Assembly: GCF_011516835.1 (NCBI RefSeq)
Contig: NZ_WOTB01000004.1
Span: 1-64,000, forward strand
Direction of reading: 5' to 3'
Source: Acetobacter musti
Lineage (GTDB): Bacteria > Pseudomonadota > Alphaproteobacteria > Acetobacterales > Acetobacteraceae
Length of the DNA stretch: 64,000 bases
The notes under the pieces are model-generated. The model did not search any database. It was not told the origin of the DNA and saw nothing but the letters and a program-made list of their open reading frames with translations. Shown in pieces: positions 51,130 to 61,763 of this stretch. How positions within the stretch are numbered: position 1 is the stretch's first letter; every line of letters starts with the position of its first letter. The translations under genes were made by a program, and so were the position numbers.

Positions 51130-52350
51130 TTATCGGCTCCCAGTTCTGACCGCCGTAAAAAGGCGGAATAATGGCCCCGTCAGTGTCGTTGAGATAACCG
51201 CAAGCACCATGAGAGATGCAAAAGCGAATTCTGAAAGCATGCCCTGCCCGTGCAGAATTGTTGCCGCAACAATTTCCATCAGACCTTTACATTGTAGCAG
51301 TGCACCGATGCTCAGAGCCTGACGGCTGCCAAGACCTGCCGCCGGAGGAAACAGCCAGACTGCGGCCATTTTGGCGATAACGGAGATAACGACGAGCATC
51401 AGCGAAGCGACGACGGAAGGCCAGGTCAGGGCATCACCGTTGATATTAAGACCACTATGACCAAAGAACATCGGTGCGAGCCAGATAAGCGCGAATGTAC
51501 CTACCCATTCTACGGGTAACCTTCGAACCCAGCTCGGAGGCATGATTGCTCCGGCAAAATAGGCTCCGATCAGTTCGTGAAGTCCCAGTTGCATGCTCGC
51601 CCAGGATCCTGCCGCCAGATATACGGGGACAGCAGCCCAGATCACCCAGAGCGGAGGATGCCTGAAATGGCGGGACGCCCAGCTTCCTGCGGCGGCCAGA
51701 CCCACGAGCAGGGCGATGGCGAGGACCTCAAGTCCTGTCCATCCGTGCAGGGCTGCTGAACCGCGCGCTGCGAACTGAAGAATTGCGAGACCGACCCATA
51801 GGGCTGCGTCGTCGATGACCGCGAGCTTGAGCGCAATTTGTCCGACAGGGCGCTCAGCTGGTTTGAGTTCTCTTACGATTCCGATGAGGACAGGCAGTGC
51901 GCTGACGGCGATGCAAAGGCCGATGGATGCGGCGGCGATGATAGGGGTAGCATGCGGAGCCTGCCATCCATGCAATGGCAGAAAAAACCACCAGACGAGA
52001 AGAGATCCGACGCAGAACGGGCCTCCCAATGCAATGGCGGCACCCCCCAGGAGACGTCCCAGGGAGGGTGACGTGAATGCGTCGGCATCATTTTCGTCCT
52101 GACCCGGGTGTTGCCACATTTCAAGACCAGCGGTGAAAGCGAGGACGAGAACAGCGACCCACCCGATGTCGTTGCCGTAAAAAGAGGGAATACCCAATTC
52201 TGAGACCGGAGCATGTGTAACGGCAAGGAGAATACCAAGTAGTATAGGCAGGACGACAATAGGTATTGTTCTGTGCATCATCTGCCAGAGGAGCCATGGC
52301 AGAAGAACAAAGATGCCTGCGTCGGCGAGAAGCCCCGTAATATTCCCCAT
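51130..52350 (-). CDS. Cation:proton antiporter (CPA2-type)
   Basis: A 406-residue integral membrane protein with about 11-12 hydrophobic segments, of the Na+/H+ exchanger fold. Landmarks are the SELGIPSFYGNDIGWVAVLV region with FTAGLEMW near residue 74, the paired acidic ion-binding site LAVIDDAALWVGLAIL near 178, and LLQCKGLMEIVAATIL near 352. No C-terminal TrkA domain. It exports Na+ or K+ in exchange for H+, and may serve acid or salt tolerance; the ion cannot be told from the sequence. Confidence 0.85.
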   Translation of the reverse strand: MGNITGLLADAGIFVLLPWLLWQMMHRTIPIVVLPILLGILLAVTHAPVSELGIPSFYGNDIGWVAVLVLAFTAGLEMWQHPGQDENDADAFTSPSLGRLLGGAAIALGGPFCVGSLLVWWFFLPLHGWQAPHATPIIAAASIGLCIAVSALPVLIGIVRELKPAERPVGQIALKLAVIDDAALWVGLAILQFAARGSAALHGWTGLEVLAIALLVGLAAAGSWASRHFRHPPLWVIWAAVPVYLAAGSWASMQLGLHELIGAYFAGAIMPPSWVRRLPVEWVGTFALIWLAPMFFGHSGLNINGDALTWPSVVASLMLVVISVIAKMAAVWLFPPAAGLGSRQALSIGALLQCKGLMEIVAATILHGQGMLSEFAFASLMVLAVISTTLTGPLFRLFTAVRTGSR

Positions 52351-52684
52351 TCGTCATCCTCTCCCGGTTTCTGCATGGGGATAATACGTACGGATGATCA
52401 ATATATGCAAATTTCGTATATGAACAACACGTCATATGTTGAAAGTTCGTATCTGAAAATCTCAGGTATGTCGTTCATAGATAAGCTCTTTTGGCTGTAT
52501 CTCGCCGCTGATCCATTATTCTCCTGATCATGACCCTGACGGGTGAATAACAATTGTTACGTCATTTACCGGAACTGTTGCGGGAGTTGTCGAGCCGGAA
52601 CGCGACTGGTTATTCACAAGATGTCTGGATATTTGATGGGCTGTCTGGTTATTGTATCTGTCTGTGACGTGGATGTGACTGTTT
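52351..52684. other. Divergent spacer with a perfect palindrome
   Basis: 334 bases between the antiporter and the HAD-type gene, which are divergently transcribed. TAACAATTGTTA at 52548-52559 is a perfect 12-bp palindrome and a possible operator. No gene is recognised. Confidence 0.4.
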
Positions 52685-54781
52685 GTGCCAGCTAACTTTA
52701 TGATTTTGTACGAAAAAATACGCGGTTCGATCATTGATGGATGGTCGATGGACGAAGTGTGGCTGGCTGGATTTCGGTCCTGGCTCGTGGATGTGACCGC
52801 TGTTACGTTTGATGTGTTTGATACGGCCCTGACCCGTATTGTCGATGCGCCAGTGGACGTCTTTGCAATTGCAGAGGCGACCTTGACTCAGAAATACGGT
52901 TCTGCCTTTTCGGGCTATGCGGTTCGGCGAGAGGCCGGAGAGCGGAAAGCACGCGAGATTGCACAGCGTGAGAACCGGGCTGAAGTTACGCTCTGTGAGA
53001 TTATCACCGCCATTGTGCTTGATCGTCCGGATTATAAATTTTTCCAGAGCGAAATGATTGAAGCGGAACTGGAGGCGGAGCGTCTGACATGCTTTGCCGT
53101 TCCGGAAATCGTGGAAGCAGTCCGTATCTGCACCGGGCAGGGTATCCGGGTCGCCTTTGTGTCAGATATGTATCTGTCGGCTGACATGATCCGGACTCTG
53201 CTTCTGTCAGCAGGTTATGACGGCACTCAGCCTCTGCTTGTTTCGTCCGAGACCGGATGCAGTAAAGCGGACGGAAGGCAATGGTCTGCAGTTCAGGCGC
53301 TGTTCGGTCCGGATGCCCGTATTCTGCATATTGGTGATAATGAGTGGAGCGATGTCATCACGCCGCAACAGGCAGGGCTGAAAGCGCTCGTCTTCCCTCG
53401 CGCCCGTTCTGATATCCGGAGAGGCGGTCCGCTGACTCCGGAGGTGCTTCCTTATTCCTGTGTCACGCGGGATTCTGTGCTGCGGACAGCAACCGTTCGG
53501 GGTGAGGCAACTGCGACGCGGACCATGAGTACGCTCGGGGCCTCATGGGGAGCCATGGTTGTCGGCAGTTTTATGCGCTGGCTGGCCCGACGGGCACAGG
53601 ATCTCGGACTGACGCATCTTTATTTCTGCGCCCGGGACGGCTGGCTGCTCTGGCAGGCATGGAAAGCTCTGGATCTGGACAAAAAAACCGGAATTCCATC
53701 CAGCTATCTGTATGTTTCGCGACGTTCCGTCAATCTTGGTGCGCTTACAACGGGATGTCGTCCGGATTGTCTGAGTGACCATGCTCTGGCGGTTCTGGGG
53801 CATGTGCCGCGGCAAGAGACTCTGAGAAACGTGCTGAATCGTGGTGGCCTTCTGGACCTGCCGCCACTTGTCGAGGATGCGATCAGCGTATTCGGTTCTC
53901 TGGACGCTACGATTTGCGGTGAAACGGATTCAGCTGAAGTTCAGGCCTGCCTGCAGCGACATGCCCGGATCGTTTGTGCCCATCTCAGACAATCCATGAC
54001 AAACGCGCTGTGCTATTTCCGGCAGGAAGGCCTGCATGAGGGTCGTCCGGGGATCGTCGATATCGGCTGGCATGCATCGATGCAGGCTTCCATTGCTGAT
54101 ATCCTGCGTGAAGGTGGTCATTCGCCGATGTTATATGGCCTGTATGTTGGTCTCAGACAGGCGGCGCAGTCGAACCGTATACGGGCTGGTTGGCTGGAAG
54201 GGGCATTCAGCAACGATTATATGCAGACCGAGCATCTTTATGGCCTGTTCAATGCGGTTGCGACTCTCGAAAATGCACTTTCTTCTCCGGAAGGGACTAC
54301 TCTCGGCTATGACTGGAGAGATGGCCGTATGCAACCTGTTCTGGCTGAACGTTGTCCGGACGTGTGTCAGTACAAGGAACTGATTGCCCCGTTTCAGCAG
54401 GCAACACTGCACGCAATGGAGCGGATTTTCTCCGGGACGCATCCTCTCGGGCTGACCGGGGAAGATCTCACTCTCGCTGGGGGTGAAGCGGCGATCAGTC
54501 GTTTGTCACTCTCACCAACGACCGACGAACTCACTGTGCTGGGTTCCATTCGTCATTCGCCTGATCTGGCGCATGCCCATGTCGCGACTCTTATTCCGGA
54601 ATTACAATCTGGCGCGGTAATCGGATCACATCTGGAACTGTGGCGTCGTGAATGGGCCGTAGGTTCGGCGCTCGCCGCACTCCGTCGTTGCGGAAACCCG
54701 GAGAAACGCGAGCTTCTGGCGAATGATATCCGACGGCAGTGCGGGTACTATGATTCCCGTACACTCAGGCAGTTTACATGA
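52685..54781 (+). CDS. HAD-superfamily protein linked to glycosyltransferase
   Basis: A protein of up to 698 residues. The N-terminal part (about 30-250) is a HAD hydrolase fold with motif I VTFDVFDTALTR, motif II VAFVSDMYLS, and the metal-binding motif HIGDNEWSDVITPQQAG near 218. The remaining 430 residues are a conserved extension (LYFCARDGWLLWQAWKALDL, GIVDIGWHASMQASIADIL) known from large HAD proteins of polysaccharide loci. It probably acts in surface-glycan synthesis. Start uncertain: GTG 52685, ATG 52700 or ATG 52748, none with a good ribosome site. It overlaps the glycosyltransferase gene by ATGA. Confidence 0.78.
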   Translation: MPANFMILYEKIRGSIIDGWSMDEVWLAGFRSWLVDVTAVTFDVFDTALTRIVDAPVDVFAIAEATLTQKYGSAFSGYAVRREAGERKAREIAQRENRAEVTLCEIITAIVLDRPDYKFFQSEMIEAELEAERLTCFAVPEIVEAVRICTGQGIRVAFVSDMYLSADMIRTLLLSAGYDGTQPLLVSSETGCSKADGRQWSAVQALFGPDARILHIGDNEWSDVITPQQAGLKALVFPRARSDIRRGGPLTPEVLPYSCVTRDSVLRTATVRGEATATRTMSTLGASWGAMVVGSFMRWLARRAQDLGLTHLYFCARDGWLLWQAWKALDLDKKTGIPSSYLYVSRRSVNLGALTTGCRPDCLSDHALAVLGHVPRQETLRNVLNRGGLLDLPPLVEDAISVFGSLDATICGETDSAEVQACLQRHARIVCAHLRQSMTNALCYFRQEGLHEGRPGIVDIGWHASMQASIADILREGGHSPMLYGLYVGLRQAAQSNRIRAGWLEGAFSNDYMQTEHLYGLFNAVATLENALSSPEGTTLGYDWRDGRMQPVLAERCPDVCQYKELIAPFQQATLHAMERIFSGTHPLGLTGEDLTLAGGEAAISRLSLSPTTDELTVLGSIRHSPDLAHAHVATLIPELQSGAVIGSHLELWRREWAVGSALAALRRCGNPEKRELLANDIRRQCGYYDSRTLRQFT

Positions 54782-55921
54782 ATATCATGACACCCCCGTC
54801 TTCCGCTGACCTTGCGACAGCAGACGTTCATATCGCGGATGTCGCGATTATTATGTATTATGTGCACGCACGGCGCCACGCCTGTTCTGCCTCGGGCGTT
54901 TGGCAGTGTTTTGCTGCAGACATTCACAGCCTGGCATCTTTATCTGGTGAATAATGGTGGTGACAGAGAGGCGCTTGAAGATATGCTGCGGATGTATCAT
55001 CCGATTTTTGGCGATCGGCTGAGCGTCATTCATCTTGATGAAATGATGTCACCGGCAAAAGCTGCCAGTGATACGCTGCAGTCTGTCCGCGAAAAGTTTA
55101 TTGCCATGCATGGCGACGGAGAAACGTGGGACGTCAGTTTTCTTAGGGAGACGGAGCGGTTTCTCAGCGCATCTGGCAATGACGGATTTTCTGGCGTTGT
55201 GACTGACGGTTTTGTGGTCAGAGAGGTCCGTAACGGTATGATGGTGCGCGAGACCGGCAGGTCCCGCGTGCGACGCGAGTATGGTGTGCTCGATTATATT
55301 TCCGCAATCAAAGGACTTTCCTTCCCGGCGATATGCTTCCTGTTTCGTCGCGCGGCTCTTGAGGATGCTAATTTTCCTGATGGGCTCCTGCCCGATACCG
55401 GGGACCGGAATTTCATTCTGAGACTGATAGCTGTTGGCGATATCGGGGTCATCCCCGAGCCACTGGCGACTCATCATATTCCGGGCGGGGAAAGCGCGCC
55501 TGCTGAATCTCGGGCCGCCCATGACCAGGCGACACTCGGAGAAACACGTCTTCGGAACAGAATGCTTCGTGAGGCTTTCAGAGCGGATCCGAATCTTTCT
55601 GTGGTGCTGAAGGCAATTCTTGATCCTGTTGATGATATGAGCAGGAGAATGGAGGATCTGCGGCATCAGCTTAAAACCTCACTCGGCGAAATCAGGGTAA
55701 TGAGTGATGGGCCGTCCTCGTCGCAGTTCGATGGACAAATTCATGAACTCCTTCGACGGCAGCAGCATATGCTGGATCTGATGCATGTCGCTCTGGGTGA
55801 TATCGACCAGATCCGTATTGTCGCGACATGGCATAAGCGGCTGCTGACGCCAGTTTACTGGTTCTGGCGAACGGCTCTTCCTGTCCGCCGTAGGCTTGCG
55901 CGTCTGCGTGGGCGAGGCTGA
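54778..55921 (+). CDS. Family 2 glycosyltransferase, 5' end frameshifted
   Basis: A GT-A fold glycosyltransferase of about 378 residues. The natural start is ATG 54778, overlapping the HAD gene by ATGA (MNIMTPPSSADLATADVHIA, DVAIIM). The reading frame breaks at a doubled ATTATGT (54850-54863); removing one copy joins it to CTHGATPVLPRAFGSVLLQT, a normal GT2 continuation, and on to the stop at 55921. DRNFILRLIAVGDIGVIPEP lies in the acceptor region, and a helical Gln/Leu-rich tail follows. As it stands, only a TTG-started product from 54812, lacking the first strand, could be made. Confidence 0.7.
54850..54863 (+). repeat. 7-bp tandem duplication in glycosyltransferase gene
   Basis: ATTATGT occurs twice in tandem at 54850-54856 and 54857-54863. 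The length of 7 shifts the frame by one. With a single copy the gene is open from 54778 to the stop. Confidence 0.8.
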
Positions 55922-56063
55922 CACCGGAAACGATGGTGTTCGGCCGGAAGGCCGGAGCAATAAAAAGTGTTTATGTATTTTGCGAACAGAATCGCGGCAG
56001 AATTCTGCCCTGCACCGGGAAAGGGGCGGGACTTACTTTCTTTATGTTTTACCAAACCGGGAT

Positions 56064-56108
56064 CAAAGGGACCGTGTCCCTTTGTGGGGTTCGGGGCAAA
56101 GCCCCGAA
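56064..56108. repeat. Pair of adjacent hairpins in 316-bp spacer
   Basis: CAAAGGGAC at 56064-56072 with GTCCCTTTG at 56076-56084 (9 bp), then TTCGGGGC at 56090-56097 with GCCCCGAA at 56101-56108 (8 bp, loop AAA). They lie between the glycosyltransferase gene and the convergent RidA gene. The form resembles the short repetitive intergenic hairpins of acetic acid bacteria. Terminator activity is also possible. Nothing else is seen in 55922-56237. Confidence 0.55.
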
Positions 56109-56237
56109 AAGCCGCTACATCTATATTTACAAAATATACAAATGCCAACAGAAAGATCAGTTGAGTTATTGTGCTGTACGTCACGCGGAGGATTTCCTCT
56201 GACGGGTCTTCCCCCGTACAGAAGCGGGTGGCAGATT

Positions 56238-56588
56238 TTAGCGGATCGCCGCAATCCCGGTGATTTCCACCTTCCATGCCGGATCTGCCAGCTTTGCCTC
56301 AACCGTCGCGCGGGCAGGCATATTGGCCGTATCCAGCCAGGCATCCCAGGCCCGGTTCATCGCTGCCATATCGGCGATATCCGCCAGAAAAATCTGCACT
56401 GAAAGCAGATTGCTCTTGCTCGTTCCGGCTTCAGTCAGCAACGCGTCAATCTGTCTCAGAATATCCTTTGTCTGTCCTTCAGCATCCAGAGTTGTATCAT
56501 CGGCTACCTGACCCGCCAGATAGACGATATTATTACAGATCGATGCACCGCTGAGCCGTTCTTCAGGCAGCAGACGTTTGATGGTCAT
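56238..56588 (-). CDS. RidA-family protein
   Basis: A 116-residue protein of the RidA/YjgF family, which hydrolyses reactive enamine/imine intermediates released by PLP enzymes. Landmarks are NNIVYLAGQVADDTTLDAEG, VQIFLADIADMAAMNRAWDA and the substrate-binding Arg in NMPARATVEAKLADPAWKVE near residue 93. It belongs to the branch with the C-terminal Glu-Ile (KVEITGIAA). Likely cytosolic trimer. Single gene. Confidence 0.9.
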   Translation of the reverse strand: MTIKRLLPEERLSGASICNNIVYLAGQVADDTTLDAEGQTKDILRQIDALLTEAGTSKSNLLSVQIFLADIADMAAMNRAWDAWLDTANMPARATVEAKLADPAWKVEITGIAAIR

Positions 56589-56911
56589 TGAACTCTTACC
56601 TCTCCGGATAAAACAGGCGTAGTGTCTGTCGCCTCAGGGGTTATTCTGCATTCATAAAAAAACCTGCCCTTGCAACTCTGCTTAATATAATGAGACGTCG
56701 GTGTCAGCGCGCTCGCTAAGAAGAACAGACCAGAATCCGTAATAGGCGCCGGGATTTCGGATCACGTCCACATATGCATCTGTGGAACGGGTCAGGCGTT
56801 CATAGCCCGATAAAATGACGGACGTATTTGAGGCAGAACAGTCTGGATCGTCACAAACCAGAACCGTCCCGAAAACTGCAATTCCGGGGCATTGTGAAGG
56901 AAAGCTGGCAG
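56589..56911. other. Divergent spacer without recognised gene
   Basis: The 323 bases between the RidA and acuI starts contain short frames only. The frame running into acuI from 56828 is treated as leader, since the conserved start MFDALMIEK lies at 56912. Confidence 0.4.
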
Positions 56912-57892
56912 ATGTTCGATGCATTGATGATTGAGAAAAACGGAGAGACGCAGACGACGTCAATCCGACAGATTGATGACACGATGCTTCCGGACGGAGA
57001 CGTGCTTGTCGGTGTCGAATGGTCCACGATCAATTATAAAGATGCTCTGGCTATTACCGGCAAAGGGCCGATCGTGAAATCTTTCCCGATGATTCCCGGT
57101 GTCGATTTTGCCGGCGAAGTGCTTGAATCAAAATCCCGGTATTTTAAACCCGGTGACAGGGTGCTTCTTAATGGCTGGGGTGTCGGTGAGAAGCACTGGG
57201 GCGGTCTCGCTCAGCACGCCCGTGTCAAAGGTGAATGGCTGACCCCGATTCCGCTGGCCTTTACAACGCGTGAAGCTATGATCGTTGGCACAGCCGGATA
57301 TACAGCAATGCTGTGTGTCACGGCGCTGGAGCGGGCGGGAGTCAGTCCGGATAAGGGGCCGATCCTGGTTACAGGTGCGTCCGGTGGTGTCGGAAGTATC
57401 GCCGTGATGCTGCTCTCCCGACTGGGATATACGGTCGTTGCCGTTACGGGTCGCCCGTCTGAAACGGACTATCTGAAAAGCCTGGGGGCTGCGGAAGTTA
57501 TTGGACGTGAGACTTTCTCCCATAAAGGGAAACCGCTTGAAAAAGCTGTATGGGCCGGTGCGGTCGATGTTGTTGGAGGTCAGATTCTGGCCTCTGTCTG
57601 CGCGGCAGTTCAGCCTCGCGGCGCGGTCGCAGCATGTGGTCTTGCGGGCGGAATGGATCTTCCGCTCACCGTTGCCCCTTTCATCCTGCGCGGTGTCAGC
57701 CTGCTCGGAATCGACAGCACATCCTGCCCGCGCAAGGAACGCCAGGAAGCCTGGTGTCGGCTGGCCGAACTGATTGACGCGAAGGAGTTAGAAAGCGTCG
57801 TCAGTGAATGTTCTCTCTCAGACGCGATCGGGGCAGCGGATAATCTTCTGGCAGGGAAAACTCACGGACGAATAATCATCCGTACTCAGTGA
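56912..57892 (+). CDS. acuI: AcuI/YhdH-type acryloyl-CoA reductase
   Basis: A 326-residue NADPH-dependent medium-chain reductase of the AcuI/YhdH group. Landmarks are MFDALMIEKNGETQTTSIRQ at the start, STINYKDALAITGKGPIVKS with PMIPGVDFAGEV near 60, the nucleotide-binding VTGASGGVGSIAVMLLSRLG near 155, and GIDSTSCPRKERQEAWCRLA near the C-terminus, which is diagnostic for this group. It reduces acryloyl-CoA-like compounds. A strong hairpin terminator follows. Confidence 0.88.
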   Translation: MFDALMIEKNGETQTTSIRQIDDTMLPDGDVLVGVEWSTINYKDALAITGKGPIVKSFPMIPGVDFAGEVLESKSRYFKPGDRVLLNGWGVGEKHWGGLAQHARVKGEWLTPIPLAFTTREAMIVGTAGYTAMLCVTALERAGVSPDKGPILVTGASGGVGSIAVMLLSRLGYTVVAVTGRPSETDYLKSLGAAEVIGRETFSHKGKPLEKAVWAGAVDVVGGQILASVCAAVQPRGAVAACGLAGGMDLPLTVAPFILRGVSLLGIDSTSCPRKERQEAWCRLAELIDAKELESVVSECSLSDAIGAADNLLAGKTHGRIIIRTQ

Positions 57893-57958
57893 ACGCACAG
57901 CTGTGTCCTGAGCATCTGGCCATCGGACCCGTCACTCCATAGAAACGGCCTCGTCAAA

Positions 57959-58000
57959 GCAACAGGTCTGCAGGGGCCAATCCCCCTGCAGACCTGTTGC
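57959..58000. terminator. Bidirectional terminator between acuI and ilvC
   Basis: A perfect 18-bp stem, from GCAACAGGTCTGCAGGGG at 57959-57976 to its complement at 57983-58000, with a 6-base loop. It lies between convergent genes and can serve both, although T runs beyond the stem are short. Confidence 0.75.
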
Positions 58001-58016
58001 CAGGCCTTATGACGCT

Positions 58017-59057
<1,041 letters not shown>

Positions 59058-59131
59058 TCAGTCAAAAGAAAGCGGCGAGACGTATCCGGGGCGCAGCGCC
59101 TCCGGCCGTACTGTTCTCACCGGGAAACCTG

Positions 59132-59692
59132 TCAGAGCGTGCGGGGACCTCGCGTGAGGGCCGCAACACCGGTGCGGGACACTTCAGCCAGACCCAGCGG
59201 CGCCATCAGTTCGACAAAACTGTCGAGCTTATCGCTCGCGCCCGTCAGTTCGAAAACAAACGAGCTTGCCGTGGTGTCCACCGCTCTGGCCCGGAAGGCC
59301 TCGGCAATACGCAGGGCCTCCGTCCGGGCCTCACCGGTGGAGACCACTTTCACCAGCACCATTTCACGGGCGATATGCGGACCGAGTGTTGTCAGATTGG
59401 CCACACGGGCAACCGGGACCTGACGCTCAAGCTGAGCCCGGATCTGCTCGATGATCGCCGGTGTGCCGGAGGTGACGATGTTGATCCGGGACAGACCGCC
59501 ATCGGCGGCAACCGGCGCCACAGTCAGGCTTTCGATATTGTAGCCCCGTCCGGAAAACAGGCCGACGACACGTGCGAGCACGCCGCTTTCGTTGTCGACC
59601 AGCACCGACATCACGGCCCGGCAGGGCGTGTCCTCGGAGGCCTCAGGAGAAGACGGTGCCACCATCGGGGGCAGGCCGGGAGTATATTTCAT
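59132..59692 (-). CDS. ilvN: Acetolactate synthase small (regulatory) subunit
   Basis: A 186-residue regulatory subunit with an N-terminal ACT domain at about 25-95 (MSVLVDNESGVLARVVGLFS, RGYNIESLTVAPV) that binds valine for feedback inhibition. The C-terminal ALS-ss domain covers 105-180 (REMVLVKVVSTGEARTEALR, FRARAVDTT). It is located between ilvB and ilvC on the same strand. Confidence 0.95.
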   Translation of the reverse strand: MKYTPGLPPMVAPSSPEASEDTPCRAVMSVLVDNESGVLARVVGLFSGRGYNIESLTVAPVAADGGLSRINIVTSGTPAIIEQIRAQLERQVPVARVANLTTLGPHIAREMVLVKVVSTGEARTEALRIAEAFRARAVDTTASSFVFELTGASDKLDSFVELMAPLGLAEVSRTGVAALTRGPRTL

Positions 59693-59828
59693 CGACTGAA
59701 TCCGGAATCCGATCCGTTACGACGTCCCGGGGGCTGTAATGGCCACCGGAACAAAATGGAAGAGAGTGACGGGCGTATCAGCCCGTCACTCTGCAGGGGC
59801 CGCGCCCAGTGGCACGGCCGGCAGGTCA

Positions 59829-61643
59829 TCAGACAAGCATCTTGCCCTCATCTGTAATCTGCGCGCCCTGCGCCTCCTGTTCCGGACCGAGAATCATTTC
59901 GTTATGCGCCGCCCCGGACGGGATCATCGGGAAACAGTTTTCTCCCTCAGCGACGCAGATATCGATCAGCGCGGCGCCGTTATGCGTCAGGGCTGCCCGG
60001 ATTGTTTCGTCCAGTTCGCTCAGCTTTGTGGCGCGGAATCCTTTTGCATGGAAACTGTCGGCCAGTTTTACAAAATCCGGCAGGGCGTCGCTGTAGCTCT
60101 CGGAATAACGCGATCCGTGCAGAAGTTCCTGCCACTGCCGGACCATGCCCATGTAATGGTTGTTGATGATGAAGATTTTCACAGGCAGCCGGTATTGCGC
60201 GATGGTGCCGAGTTCCTGAATGTTCATCAGGGTCGAGGCTTCACCTGCCACGTCGATGACCAGGGCATCCGGATGCGCCACCTGCGCGCCGACCGCGGCG
60301 GGCAGGCCGTAACCCATCGTGCCCAGACCGCCCGAGGTCAGCCAGCGATTCGGTTTTTCGAATTTGAAGAACTGTGCAGCCCACATCTGATGCTGCCCGA
60401 CTTCCGTGGACACGAATGTATCGCGTCCGGTCTCACAGGCCAGTTCATAAATCCGCTTAATCGCCTGCTGCGGCTTGATGATCGCATCCGGAGCCTGATC
60501 CTGCGTAAAGCGCAGACAGTCCAGTCCGCGCCACGCATCAATCCGTGCCCACCAGGTTTTCAGGGCCGTCTGATCCGGCTGCGTGGCATCCTTTTCCCAT
60601 TCCCCGATCATCATTGCGATGGTGCGTCCGGCATCGCCGACAACCGGCACATCCACATGGATGATCTTGTTGATCTGGGAGGGATCGATATCCGCATGAA
60701 TTTTAAATGAATGCGGCGAGAATGCATCGACACGCCCGGTCACCCGGTCATCAAAACGCGAACCGAGCGCGATCAGGACGTCACAGTCATGCGTCGCCAG
60801 ATTGGCCTCGTAGGTTCCGTGCATGCCGAGCATGCCGATAAACTGCCTGTCGCTGGCCGGAAATGCGCCCAGCCCCATCAGTGTTTCGGTGCAGGGAAAT
60901 CCTGTCATATGCACAAGGCGCGTCAGATCGGCGCAGGCCTGCGGACCCGCGTTGATCACACCACCACCGACATAGAACAATGGCCGCTTCGCCCGCTTCA
61001 TCGCCGCGACGGCACGCTGAACGGCGTCCCGCTCCGGCTCGGTCCGGGGCTGATAGGACCGGCGGGTCGTGCCGGACGGAGGTTCATAGGGGGCCGGTCC
61101 GACGGTGATGTTCTTGGGCAGATCCACCAGGACCGGTCCAGGGCGGCCGGAGCGGGCGATCTCGAACGCTTCGTTCACGACCGGCGCCAGGTCCTCCGGG
61201 CGTTTGACCAGGTAATTATATTTCGTCGCCGGCCGCGTGATTCCTGTCGTATCCGCTTCCTGGAAGGCGTCATTCCCGATCAGGGGAACCGGCACCTGAC
61301 CGGACAGACACACAACCGGCACGGAATCCATCAGCGCATCAAGCAGTCCTGTCACTGCGTTGGTCGCTCCGGGGCCGCTGGTCACCAGCACCACGCCAAC
61401 GCGGCCTGTCGACCGGGCATAGGCTTCCGCCGCGTGAACGGCGGCCTGTTCGTGACGCACCAGGATGTGGCGAATGCGATCCTGCTGAAACAGCGCATCG
61501 TAGATCGGCAGAACCGCTCCGCCCGGATAGCCGAAGACGACCTCGACGCCCTGGTCCACGAGAACACGCATAAGCACTTCGGCTCCGGTCAGCATCGTGG
61601 CGGACTCAGGCTGAGTGGCGGTCATCTGTGTGGTGGCGTTCAT
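59829..61643 (-). CDS. ilvB: Acetolactate synthase large subunit
   Basis: A 604-residue thiamine-diphosphate enzyme condensing pyruvate with pyruvate or 2-ketobutyrate, the first common step of branched-chain amino acid synthesis. The TPP N-domain has the catalytic Glu region HEQAAVHAAEAYARSTGRVG, and the centre has ALGSRFDDRVTGR (FAD site). The C-domain has GTMGYGLPAAVGAQVAHPDA and GEASTLMNIQELGTIAQ, in place of the GDGSF form, as in some alphaproteobacterial enzymes. The ribosome site GGGGGAGAA precedes ATG 61643. Confidence 0.96.
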   Translation of the reverse strand: MNATTQMTATQPESATMLTGAEVLMRVLVDQGVEVVFGYPGGAVLPIYDALFQQDRIRHILVRHEQAAVHAAEAYARSTGRVGVVLVTSGPGATNAVTGLLDALMDSVPVVCLSGQVPVPLIGNDAFQEADTTGITRPATKYNYLVKRPEDLAPVVNEAFEIARSGRPGPVLVDLPKNITVGPAPYEPPSGTTRRSYQPRTEPERDAVQRAVAAMKRAKRPLFYVGGGVINAGPQACADLTRLVHMTGFPCTETLMGLGAFPASDRQFIGMLGMHGTYEANLATHDCDVLIALGSRFDDRVTGRVDAFSPHSFKIHADIDPSQINKIIHVDVPVVGDAGRTIAMMIGEWEKDATQPDQTALKTWWARIDAWRGLDCLRFTQDQAPDAIIKPQQAIKRIYELACETGRDTFVSTEVGQHQMWAAQFFKFEKPNRWLTSGGLGTMGYGLPAAVGAQVAHPDALVIDVAGEASTLMNIQELGTIAQYRLPVKIFIINNHYMGMVRQWQELLHGSRYSESYSDALPDFVKLADSFHAKGFRATKLSELDETIRAALTHNGAALIDICVAEGENCFPMIPSGAAHNEMILGPEQEAQGAQITDEGKMLV

Positions 61644-61655
61644 GTCATCTTCTCC

Positions 61656-61680
61656 CCCGGGGACCTTTATTCTCCCCGGG
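61656..61680 (-). promoter_or_regulatory. Leader hairpin before ilvB
   Basis: CCCGGGGA at 61656-61663 pairs with TCCCCGGG at 61673-61680 (8 bp, 9-base loop). On the minus strand its 3' arm runs into the ilvB ribosome site, so it could hide that site. No T run, no leader peptide that I would defend. Confidence 0.45.
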
Positions 61681-61763
61681 CTGTCTGGGCCTGACGATCT
61701 GCTGCTTCTGTTGCGATCAGGCGGTTCACCTCCGGACCCGATACCGGCGGCGGGAGCGCGGGT

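Noticed and set aside
61672-61737. A 20-codon leader peptide before ilvB (GTG, MNRLIATEAADRQ on)
   Set aside because: The GGAGG overlaps the GTG with no spacing, and the peptide is not rich in Val, Leu or Ile.
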